A stretch of DNA of 7,967 nt, from assembly GCA_946410395.1 (NCBI GenBank), contig CAMKAE010000094.1:1-7967 (forward strand). Direction: 5' to 3'. The stretch comes from an uncultured Clostridia bacterium (GTDB lineage: Bacteria > Bacillota > Clostridia > Christensenellales > Aristaeellaceae). Below, piece by piece: positions 1 to 6,061 of this stretch; positions within the stretch are counted from its first letter, which is position 1; each line of letters starts with the position of its first letter. The position numbers and the translations under genes were made by a program. The notes under the pieces are model-generated. The model worked only from the letters and a program-made list of their open reading frames with translations, was not told the origin of the DNA and made no database searches.

Positions 1-2
1 GC

Positions 3-110
3 GTGCTCGCCCGGGAGATCGCCAAGCGCATCGAGAAGGAAATGGAGTATCCCGGTCAGATCCGGGTCAACGTCATCCGGGAGACCCGGGCGACGGAATA
101 CGCAAAGTAA
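3..110 (+). CDS. rny: Ribonuclease Y, C-terminal end (partial)
   Basis: The window opens inside this gene; only the last 35 codons and the TAA stop are present. The visible peptide (VLAREIAKRIEKEME, then YPGQIRVNVIRETRATEYAK) has the canonical end of RNase Y, with the 'EMEYPGQI-V-VIRE-RA-EYAK' signature I recognise from Firmicute homologues. RNase Y is a membrane-anchored endoribonuclease that starts mRNA decay; its N-terminal membrane segment, KH domain and HD catalytic domain must lie upstream of the window. No frame disruption is seen. A hairpin starting eight bases after the stop may end the transcript. The identification rests on a short but very characteristic tail. Confidence 0.9.
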   Translation: MLAREIAKRIEKEMEYPGQIRVNVIRETRATEYAK

Positions 111-117
111 AACCCAC

Positions 118-158
118 GGAGCCGCCATCCCCCATCGGACGGCGGCTCCTGCGCTTTA
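118..158 (+). terminator. Possible intrinsic terminator after rny
   Basis: A perfect 9-bp inverted repeat, GGAGCCGCC (118-126) with GGCGGCTCC (141-149), encloses a 14-base loop. It is G+C-rich and begins 8 bases after the rny stop. The following sequence (TGCGCTTTACTG) has only a three-T run, so termination may be weak or the hairpin may serve as an mRNA 3' end or stabiliser. Position and stem strength support the call; the poor T tract lowers confidence. Confidence 0.5.
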
Positions 159-192
159 CTGAGTAAATTCGGAATTCTTTCATTCATGGTGC

Positions 193-215
193 TCCATCGT
201 ACTTCGTACGATGGA
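193..215 (+). other. Short perfect hairpin in the GH43 leader
   Basis: TCCATCGTAC (193-202) and GTACGATGGA (206-215) pair perfectly over 10 bp around a TTC loop. The element lies 33 bases before the GH43 start codon and about 20 bases before its ribosome-binding site. No T tract follows, so it does not look like a terminator. It could be a DNA operator for a regulator of the glycosidase gene or an RNA structure in the 5' leader; the sequence does not decide between them. Confidence 0.45.
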
Positions 216-248
216 TGCTTGTTTCAGGAGCGTCGAGGAGGTGCCCGT

Positions 249-1754
249 ATGAAAACCATTGTCAGGAGGATGCTGATCATGCTGCTTGCCACCGCCCTTT
301 GTCTTCCCGCCGCGCTTGCGGAACTGCAGCCGGAGAACGCCGTGCCGTCTCTGCCGGCCGAGCCCGTCGCGGACGCGCCGGTGAAGGCGCTCAAGTCCGT
401 CTACAACGGCAACCCGATCTCCTCGGAGATCTTCTGCGCCGACCCCACCGCCGTGGAGTACGAGGGCCGGCTGTACGTCTACGCCACCAACGATCACCAG
501 CAGTACATCGCCAAGGGCGCCGACGCGGAGAACACCTACGAGCGGATCAAGTCCTTCGTCATCTTCTCCACCGACGACATGGTGAACTGGATCTACCACG
601 GCACCATCGACACAGCATCCATCGCGCCCTGGGTCTGGGCCTCCTGGGCGCCCTCGGTCATCTCCCGCGTGGAGGCGGACGGGCTGACCCACTTCTATCT
701 GTATTTCTCCAACAGCGGCGCCGGCGTGGGCGTGCTGACCGCCACCAACCCGCTGGGCCCCTGGACCGACCCGCTGGGCCACATGCTGGTTTCCGCCCAG
801 ACCCCCGGTCTCACCGACTGCCCCCAGCCCTTTGACCCCGGCGCGGTCATCGACGATGAGGGCACGGGCTGGCTGTCCTTCGGCGGCGGCGTGGCTCCCG
901 GCGGCACCGACGCCATGCCCGGCACGGCCCGGATCGTGCGCCTGGGCAGCGACCTGATCTCCCTGGAAGGCCCCATCGCGGAAATCCCGGCCCCCTACTT
1001 CTTTGAGGCCAGCGAGCTGAACTATATCAACGGCACCTTTGTCTACACCTACTGCAGCAACTGGAAGGAGCGGGCGGAGGAGCCCCGCATCCCGGTCGCG
1101 GGCATGGATTACATGACCACGAAGACCCCTCTGGATCCGGAGAGCTGGGTCTTCCGGGGCGAGTACTTCAAGAATCCCGGCCGCTCCGGCTTTGACTATT
1201 CCAACAACCACACCCACCTGCACAAGTATCAGGGCACGTGGTACATGATCTACCACACCATGTCCCTGAAGGCGGCGATGGGCATCAAAGGCGGCTATCG
1301 CAGCGTGTGCGTCAACGAGCTGCCCGTGGACGAGGAGCGCGTGACCCTGACGGCTGTGGGCGGCACCTCGCGGGGCATTGTGAAGCCCCTGAAGAGCGTG
1401 AATCCCTTCGAGACGCAGCCGGCGGCCAGCCGCGCGGCCGGCGCCGGCCTGAGCTGGAACGCCCCGGGCTACACCCTGAACATGGAGAGCGGGGCCTGGA
1501 CCCGGGTAGCCGGCGTGGACTTCACCGATGCGGGCGCGCAGGGCACCTTCTTCGCGGAGGTCAAGGGCAAGGGCACCCTCGAGGTGCGCCTGGACAGCCT
1601 CACCGGTGAGACCGTCGCCGCAGTGGCCTTTGACAGCACGCAGGACTTTGTCACGGTGCAGGCCCCGGCCGCACTGCCCGACGGTACTCATGACCTGTAC
1701 TTCGTCCTGTCCGGCAAATACATCTGGTTCGCGGCGTGGCAGTTTGCGCGCTGA
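249..1754 (+). CDS. Secreted GH43 glycosidase with C-terminal CBM6-like module
   Basis: This 501-residue protein probably cleaves arabinose or xylose units from arabinoxylan or arabinan outside the cell. A typical signal peptide spans residues 1-24 (MKTIVRR, then a hydrophobic core ending ALA before Glu25). The five-bladed GH43 catalytic domain covers about residues 50-370, with the expected carboxylates: general base Asp65 in CADPTAVEYEG, pKa-modulating Asp196 in FDPGAVIDDEG, followed by WLSFGGG, and general acid Glu253 in FFEASEL. Residues about 398-501 resemble CBM6 (GAWTRVAGVDFTDAG, EVRLDSLTGE, final WFAAWQF), which binds xylan-type chains. An in-frame ATG at 186 exists, but ATG 249 has GAGGAGGTG just upstream and begins directly with the signal peptide. 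The exact substrate (arabinofuranosidase, xylosidase or arabinanase) cannot be read from sequence alone. It has no cell-wall anchor, so it is probably released. polA follows 14 bases after the stop. Confidence 0.88.
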   Translation: MKTIVRRMLIMLLATALCLPAALAELQPENAVPSLPAEPVADAPVKALKSVYNGNPISSEIFCADPTAVEYEGRLYVYATNDHQQYIAKGADAENTYERIKSFVIFSTDDMVNWIYHGTIDTASIAPWVWASWAPSVISRVEADGLTHFYLYFSNSGAGVGVLTATNPLGPWTDPLGHMLVSAQTPGLTDCPQPFDPGAVIDDEGTGWLSFGGGVAPGGTDAMPGTARIVRLGSDLISLEGPIAEIPAPYFFEASELNYINGTFVYTYCSNWKERAEEPRIPVAGMDYMTTKTPLDPESWVFRGEYFKNPGRSGFDYSNNHTHLHKYQGTWYMIYHTMSLKAAMGIKGGYRSVCVNELPVDEERVTLTAVGGTSRGIVKPLKSVNPFETQPAASRAAGAGLSWNAPGYTLNMESGAWTRVAGVDFTDAGAQGTFFAEVKGKGTLEVRLDSLTGETVAAVAFDSTQDFVTVQAPAALPDGTHDLYFVLSGKYIWFAAWQFAR

Positions 1755-1768
1755 GCGGAGGCAAGGCG

Positions 1769-4330
1769 ATGAAAGACACCTTTCTGATCATCGACGGCAA
1801 CAGCCTGCTGCACCGGGCCTTCCACGCCCTGCCGCTGATGAACAACGCCGACGGCGTGTACACCAACGCCGTGCACGGCTTCATGATGATGCTGCTCAAG
1901 GCGGTGCGGGAGGAACAGGCCGCCTACCTGGCGGTGTGCTTTGACGAGCACGGGCCCACCTTCCGCCACACGGCCTACCCGGCGTACAAGGCAGGCCGGC
2001 ATCCCACGCCCCCGGAGCTGATCCAGCAGTTTGCCACGCTCCGCCAGCTGCTCGACGACACAGGCATCCGGCGTTACGGCATTCAGGGCTGGGAGGCGGA
2101 CGACCTGCTGGGGACCCTGTCGCGCCTGGGCAGCGAGGCCGGCGTGGCGCCGCTGCTGCTGACCGGAGACCGCGACGCCCTGCAGCTGGTGGGCCACGGC
2201 GCGGAGCTGCTCTTCACCCGCAAGGGCCTGAGCGAGACCGTCCGCTTCACCCCCGCAAAGGTCTATGAGGAATACGGCTTCACCCCGGAGCAGGTCACCG
2301 ACTGGAAGGGCCTGGCCGGGGACAGCAGCGACAACATTCCCGGCGTGCCCGGCATCGGCGACAAGACCGCTGTGAAGCTGCTGCAGCAGTACGGCAACCT
2401 GGAGAACGTCCTGGCCCACGCCGGTGAGGTGAAGGGTAAGCTGGGCGAAAAGCTGGCCGCGGGCGCGGAGCAAGCCCGGATGTGCAAGGACCTGGCGACG
2501 ATCCGCCGGGACGCACCGGTGGACTGGCGCCTGGCGGACTGCGCCGTGCCGGACTTCCGGCAGGGCATCCCCGCCCTGCAGAAGCTGCAGCTGAACCAGG
2601 TGATCCGCCGCATTTCCGGCGAGGACGCCGCACCCGAGCCCGCGGCGGACGCCCCCACCCTGCCCGACTTTGGCGAGCCCGCGCAGGTCGCGGACGCCGG
2701 CGGCCTGATCGCCTGGATGGAGCAGGCCCGGGGGCCGGTGGCCGTGCATGTCACCGACACCCGGATCACCGCGGCCGCCCCAGACGGGCGCTGGCTGCAG
2801 GTCACGCTGGGCGGCGACCTGCTCAACCCCGGCGCGGACCCGACGGAGCTGCTCCGGGCGCTCGGAGACGCGCTGTCCGCGCGCGAGGGCATCGTCCACG
2901 ACGGCAAGCGGCTGCTGCACACCCTGAAGCGGGCCGGGGCGGCGCTACCCGGATCCTTTGACTGGGATACCATGCTCGGCGCCTATCTGCTCAACCCCCA
3001 GGAGAAGTCCTACGCCTTCGCCAACCTGCGCGGCGAGCTCCCCGACGACGCCCGAGGCCTGCTGGCTTTGGCCGCGTGGCAGAAGCGCCAAGTCGAGGCC
3101 AACGGCATGCTGCCGCTGATGCGGGAGGTCGAGCTGCCCCTGCAGCATGTGCTCTACCGCATGGAGGAGGCGGGGTTCACCGTGGACCGGGCCTTCCTCC
3201 GGACCCTGGGGGACCGCTACGCGAAGGAGATCGCCGAGGCGGAAGCCGCGGTCATCGCCGCCTGCGGCTGCGGGGCCTTCAACCTCAACAGTCCCCAGCA
3301 GCTGGGCCGGGTGCTGTTCGAGGAGCTGAAGCTGCCCCACGGCAAGAAGACCACCAAGGGCTACTCCACCTCCGCGGAGGTGCTGGAAGACCTGCGCGCG
3401 ATCGCGCCGGAGATCATCGTGCCCCTGCTGCGCTACCGCCAGCTGGTCAAGCTCAACGGCACCTACATCGAAGGCATGCTGCCTCTGGTGGACGGCGAGG
3501 GCCGCATCCACTCTTACTTTGACCAGGTAGCCACCGCGACCGGCCGCATCTCCTCCTCCGAGCCCAACCTGCAGAACATCCCCGTGCGCACCGCCGAGGG
3601 CCGGGAGATCCGGGAGGCCTTCCTCCCCCGCCCCGGCTGGGTGCTGGTGGACGCGGACTACAGCCAGATCGAGCTGCGCCTCATGGCCCACTTCTCCGGC
3701 GACGCCGCCATGGTCGAGGCCTTCACCCACGGCCAGGACGTCCACGCCCGCACGGCCTCGGAGATCTTCGACGTGCCGCTGTCAGAGGTGACCCCGGCGC
3801 TGCGAAGCCGGGCCAAGGCTGTGAACTTCGGCCTGATCTACGGCATCTCGGGCTTCGGGCTGGCGCGCAACACCGGCGTGTCCCAGCGGGAGGCCCAGGA
3901 ATTCATCCGGCGCTACTTCGAGAAATACCCCGGCGTGCGGCGCTTCATGGACGAGGCGGTGGCCCGGGGCCAGGAGAAGGGCTGGGCCGTGACCCTGATG
4001 GGCCGGCGCCGCAGCCTGCCGGAGCTGAAGAGCAAGGTGCCCGCCGTGCGCGAGTTCGGCAAGCGCGCCGCCATGAATACCCCGGTCCAGGGCACCGCCG
4101 CGGACATCATCAAGGCGGCCATGGTGCGGGTGGACGAGCGCCTGCGGGCCGAGGGGCTGCGCAGCCGCCTGATCCTGCAGGTCCACGACGAGCTGATCCT
4201 GGAGTGCCCGCCGGAGGAGGTCGAGCGCGCATCGGCCCTGCTCCGGGAATGCATGGAGGGAGTCATCACCCTGAAGGTCCCCCTCGAGGCGGAGGTTCAC
4301 ACCGGCAAAAACTGGGCGGAGGCCAAGTGA
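1769..4330 (+). CDS. polA: DNA polymerase I (family A)
   Basis: This 853-residue enzyme fills gaps and removes RNA primers in replication and repair. Residues 1-290 form the 5'-3' exonuclease/flap nuclease domain: Asp9 in LIIDGNS, Glu109-Asp112 in GWEADDL, Asp134 and Asp136 in TGDRDA, Asp185 and Asp188 in GDSSDN, then a helix-hairpin-helix (NIPGVPGIGDKTA). The central 3'-5' exonuclease-like part (about 300-450) lacks the acidic residues: HVT (327-329) replaces the D-x-E motif, and the later conserved Asp is also absent, so proofreading is probably lost, as in many Firmicutes. The polymerase domain is complete: motif A DADYSQIELR with Asp630, the O-helix with Arg679, Lys683, Phe687 and Tyr691, and motif C QVHDE with Asp807. 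ATG 1769 is preferred over an in-frame ATG at 1736 because GGAGG (1757-1761) precedes it by 7 bases and MKDTFLIIDGN is the family N-terminus. Its closeness to the GH43 gene suggests co-transcription. Confidence 0.97.
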   Translation: MKDTFLIIDGNSLLHRAFHALPLMNNADGVYTNAVHGFMMMLLKAVREEQAAYLAVCFDEHGPTFRHTAYPAYKAGRHPTPPELIQQFATLRQLLDDTGIRRYGIQGWEADDLLGTLSRLGSEAGVAPLLLTGDRDALQLVGHGAELLFTRKGLSETVRFTPAKVYEEYGFTPEQVTDWKGLAGDSSDNIPGVPGIGDKTAVKLLQQYGNLENVLAHAGEVKGKLGEKLAAGAEQARMCKDLATIRRDAPVDWRLADCAVPDFRQGIPALQKLQLNQVIRRISGEDAAPEPAADAPTLPDFGEPAQVADAGGLIAWMEQARGPVAVHVTDTRITAAAPDGRWLQVTLGGDLLNPGADPTELLRALGDALSAREGIVHDGKRLLHTLKRAGAALPGSFDWDTMLGAYLLNPQEKSYAFANLRGELPDDARGLLALAAWQKRQVEANGMLPLMREVELPLQHVLYRMEEAGFTVDRAFLRTLGDRYAKEIAEAEAAVIAACGCGAFNLNSPQQLGRVLFEELKLPHGKKTTKGYSTSAEVLEDLRAIAPEIIVPLLRYRQLVKLNGTYIEGMLPLVDGEGRIHSYFDQVATATGRISSSEPNLQNIPVRTAEGREIREAFLPRPGWVLVDADYSQIELRLMAHFSGDAAMVEAFTHGQDVHARTASEIFDVPLSEVTPALRSRAKAVNFGLIYGISGFGLARNTGVSQREAQEFIRRYFEKYPGVRRFMDEAVARGQEKGWAVTLMGRRRSLPELKSKVPAVREFGKRAAMNTPVQGTAADIIKAAMVRVDERLRAEGLRSRLILQVHDELILECPPEEVERASALLRECMEGVITLKVPLEAEVHTGKNWAEAK

Positions 4331-4343
4331 AGCAGCCGCGTAT

Positions 4344-4448
4344 TGTTAAGATTTGCTAACACTTTCCCGAAATCGCGCCGCACGGGAAGGATTCCCCTCT
4401 CCGCCGGCGAAAAAGCACTGTGCTTCCCGGAAAACACCGACAGGGAAG
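4344..4448 (+). promoter_or_regulatory. Structured leader between polA and the small FakA-like gene
   Basis: The 137-base gap between polA and the next gene shows no clear sigma-70-type promoter but many short complementary segments. TTCCC-type runs at 4364-4368, 4392-4396 and 4424-4428 face GGGAA(G) runs at 4384-4389 and 4443-4448. GGGAA/TTCCC can form a 3-base-loop hairpin at 4384-4396, GGGAAG 4384-4389 can instead pair with CTTCCC 4423-4428, and the latter can also pair with GGGAAG 4443-4448 just before the ribosome-binding site (AAAGGAAG, 4453-4460). An AAGCA/TGCTT hairpin lies at 4413-4425, and TGTTA-N8-TAACA at 4344-4361 could be an operator half-site pair. Mutually exclusive pairings are compatible with translational control, but each stem is short and chance is possible. 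Confidence 0.25.
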
Positions 4449-4467
4449 TGTGAAAGGAAGAACGGCC

Positions 4468-4719
4468 ATGCTTGAATTCAAGTTTGATACCCAGCTCCTC
4501 ATCGAGGGGCATGACCTGGATGAGGACGCCATCAACGACTACATCACCGAGCACTTCAAGGGCGACAGCCTGCTGTGCATCGGGGACGAGGACCTGATCA
4601 AGATCCATTTCCACACCAACGAGCCCTGGCTGGTGCTAGCCTACGCCTCCACCCTCGGGGAGATCTACGACATCGTGGTGGAGAACATGGAGCGGCAGGA
4701 GCAAGGCCTGAAGGGCTGA
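4468..4719 (+). CDS. Small stand-alone protein resembling the C-terminal part of FakA/YloV (Dak-family) kinases
   Basis: This 83-residue acidic protein has no signal peptide or membrane segment and should be cytoplasmic. Its central and C-terminal parts (GDSLLCIGDEDLIKIHFHTNEPW, here split as GDSLLCIGDEDL and IKIHFHTNEPW, then LGEIYDIVVENMERQ) match the segment of FakA/YloV that reads 'GDS-VVVGDEDL-KVHVHT--P---L-YA--LGE--DI-I-NM--Q'. FakA is the kinase that phosphorylates fatty acids carried by FakB (DegV family). The N-terminal ATP-binding DhaL-like domain is absent, so this protein should not be a kinase alone; it could be a regulatory or acyl-carrier-interacting fragment, or an independently evolved small domain. 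Such short proteins tend to be labelled 'kinase to dihydroxyacetone kinase'. ATG 4468 is chosen because AAAGGAAG lies 7 bases upstream; an in-frame ATG at 4420 has no good site. A strong terminator follows directly. No FakB-like gene is in view. Confidence 0.75.
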   Translation: MLEFKFDTQLLIEGHDLDEDAINDYITEHFKGDSLLCIGDEDLIKIHFHTNEPWLVLAYASTLGEIYDIVVENMERQEQGLKG

Positions 4720-4726
4720 GCACGAT

Positions 4727-4766
4727 AAAACGCACGGGGCGCTGATTTGACGCTCCGTGCGTTTTT
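4727..4766 (+). terminator. Strong intrinsic terminator
   Basis: AAAACGCACGGGGCG (4727-4741) pairs with CGCTCCGTGCGTTTT (4751-4765) through 15 positions with one G-T wobble, around a 9-base loop, and ends in a T5 run (4762-4766). It starts 7 bases after the stop of the small FakA-like gene. The A4 run on the left arm means it could also work on transcripts coming from the convergent minus-strand genes. Confidence 0.92.
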
Positions 4767-4831
4767 GTTCGCCTTGTATAAGCATGCAAAATGAGTGGAT
4801 GGCGGAGAGGGGCGCGGAAGGTGCGCGGAAG

Positions 4832-4895
4832 GGGGCGCGGCAAGCGGCGCCCCTACAGGAACGTGCGGGGGTAGGGGCGCCGCTTGCTGCGCCCC
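4832..4895. repeat. Large intergenic palindrome made of two palindromic arms
   Basis: A 25-base left arm (4832-4856, GGGGCGCGGCAAGC...CCCTAC) and a 25-base right arm (4871-4895, GTAGGGGCGC...GCGCCCC) are inverted copies with a single G/A difference that still allows a G-T pair, around a 14-base loop. Each arm is also a small hairpin by itself: GGGGCGC-N-GC, a two-base centre, then GC-N-GCGCCCC. This double-palindrome design is that of REP/BIME or MITE-like intergenic repeats, and the GTAGGGGCG border resembles repeats I recall from Clostridia. It sits between the convergent small gene and sortase gene. Two copies of GCGCGGAAG (4812-4820, 4823-4831) lie directly to its left. The 4767-4989 gap contains no other recognisable feature, and the sortase has no separate terminator, so the palindrome may also end its transcript. 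Confidence 0.8.
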
Positions 4896-4989
4896 GTGCT
4901 CTCTCTGCCTCATCTTTACACGCAAAGGCCGTCGCAGCGGCGGATGGGATTTTCGCTCAGCAGGTTAACCGAGACTCGTATGATTGAGG

Positions 4990-5982
4990 TCATTCCCGCG
5001 GCAGGAAGTCCTCCGGCTTCTCATCCTCCCGGAGAGCCCGGGCGATGACCAGCAGCCGGCCGTTATCCTCGTGGTAGGAGCAGGTAGACAGCGTCAGGTA
5101 CATGTCGTCGGTGCCGAAGTCCACGCCCGGGTCATAGTAGCGGGCGCGGCGGATGCGGTTCAGCCAGTCCTCCAGCTCCGCGTCGTCGGCGAAATCCGTC
5201 ACATAGTGGAAGCTGCCGGGCCCATTGTTCGCCAGCTGCACGGCCCGCAGGCAGCCGATGACCACATACTGCCGCCGAGCGATCAGCGTGTCGAACTGCA
5301 CCAGGGGGTGTTCCCGCCACCAGGACAGCTTCTCGTACTTGTCCAGCGTGCCGAACATGGCGCCGCTGCTCATCTTGTGGCCATAGATGATCAGGTTCTG
5401 ACTTGGCAGGAAGGGGTCGCAGCCGGCCTCCAGGATCAGCGTGCCGTTCTTGTTGTCGTCGCCGTTGAAGTCCCGGTAGAGGTAGTAGCTGTTGTCCCAA
5501 ACGGTCTGCACCACCGGATGATCCACCTCCAGGCCGGGGATGGTCAGCCAGCCGATGAAGTCGCCGTTGCGCAGGTAGATGGTCTTGTACTCGGGAAGGA
5601 TCCGGGCCTCGATCTCGGCCCGGGTCAGGGGCTCAGGCTCGCCCTCGGGGACCTCCTGCGCTTCGTCCGTCCCGGCCTCCGGCGGGAGCACGGGCTCGTC
5701 GGGAACGGGCCCCGGCGCGGTGCCGGTCTCCTCCGGGATGTCCTCCTCGAGCAGCTCCTCCGCGATGGCCGGCATCTCATGCACACCCTCCGCCGCGCGC
5801 ACGGCGGTCACGCCGAAGACGGTCTCTCCCTCGGAGCCGGCATTTTCCTTGAGTTGGCGCAGTTCGTCATTGATCTGGGTGACGGTCTGCTCCTGCCGGG
5901 CGCGGTCGATGAAATACCACCCGCTCGCGCCGATGCACAGCACGCCGATGATCACCAGCGCGACGATCCAGAATCTCCGCAT
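4990..5982 (-). CDS. srtB: Class B sortase
   Basis: This 330-residue membrane-anchored transpeptidase should cleave a sorting signal in a surface protein and join it to peptidoglycan. Residues 4-24 are a single N-terminal membrane segment after MRRF, so the catalytic part lies outside the membrane. A short helical, Glu/Gln-rich stretch (27-50) and an unusually long acidic Pro/Glu linker (about 64-120) follow. The class B sortase fold covers about 121-322: IGWLTIPG, HPVVQ, YYLYRDF and NKNG match the family. The catalytic triad is complete: His202 in IIYGHKMSSGAMFG, Cys301 in TLSTC, Arg309 in NGRLLVIAR. At 330 residues it exceeds the usual 240-260 of SrtB because of the linker. GGAGG (5988-5992 on the plus strand) lies 5 bases before the ATG. 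It follows the Cna_B surface protein gene by 79 bases and probably acts on it. No other sortase is visible. Confidence 0.95.
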   Translation of the reverse strand: MRRFWIVALVIIGVLCIGASGWYFIDRARQEQTVTQINDELRQLKENAGSEGETVFGVTAVRAAEGVHEMPAIAEELLEEDIPEETGTAPGPVPDEPVLPPEAGTDEAQEVPEGEPEPLTRAEIEARILPEYKTIYLRNGDFIGWLTIPGLEVDHPVVQTVWDNSYYLYRDFNGDDNKNGTLILEAGCDPFLPSQNLIIYGHKMSSGAMFGTLDKYEKLSWWREHPLVQFDTLIARRQYVVIGCLRAVQLANNGPGSFHYVTDFADDAELEDWLNRIRRARYYDPGVDFGTDDMYLTLSTCSYHEDNGRLLVIARALREDEKPEDFLPRE

Positions 5983-6001
5983 AAACGCCTCCGTCTTACA
6001 T

Positions 6002-6013
6002 TTTTCCGGAAAA
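6002..6013. other. 12-bp perfect palindrome TTTTCCGGAAAA
   Basis: TTTTCCGGAAAA reads the same on both strands and lies 20 bases upstream of the sortase start codon, overlapping the T-run of the adjacent hairpin. It could be part of the terminator tail or a binding site for a dimeric regulator of the sortase gene. No consensus that I know fits it. Confidence 0.3.
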
Positions 6014-6048
6014 GGGAGAGGACCCCGACAGCCGCCGGGGTCCCTCTC
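6010..6048 (-). terminator. Hairpin with T-run between surface-protein and sortase genes
   Basis: Reading the minus strand, GAGAGGGACCCCG (plus coordinates 6048-6036) pairs with CGGGGTCCTCTC (6027-6016) with one bulged G around an 8-base loop, followed by CCTTTT (6015-6010). It begins 13 bases after the stop of the surface-protein gene. It has the form of an intrinsic terminator, although two C residues interrupt the start of the T-run. Because no good promoter is visible in the 22 bases between the T-run and the sortase ribosome-binding site, partial read-through is the simplest way to express the sortase. Confidence 0.7.
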
Positions 6049-6061
6049 GTCATGGCTGCGC

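Noticed and set aside
155..183. Possible promoter TTTACT-17 bases-TTTCAT before the GH43 gene
   Set aside because: The -10 match is poor and overlaps the tail of the preceding hairpin; not strong enough to list as a feature.
186..248. Upstream in-frame ATG (186) as start of the GH43 gene
   Set aside because: It would put 21 unrelated residues before a good signal peptide and run through the leader hairpin; ATG 249 has a strong ribosome-binding site.
180..1691. Open reading frame of 503 codons on the minus strand
   Set aside because: It lies opposite the GH43 gene, has a low-complexity Gly/Ala/Arg/Val-rich translation with no recognisable motif, and is the expected by-product of G/C-rich third codon positions.
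1688..2920. Open reading frame of 410 codons on the minus strand
   Set aside because: It lies opposite polA, whose catalytic motifs are unambiguous; its translation shows only compositional bias and no ribosome-binding site was seen.
4757..4987. Small plus-strand reading frame of 76 codons
   Set aside because: It starts inside the terminator arm and passes through the palindrome; there is no Shine-Dalgarno sequence or recognisable protein.
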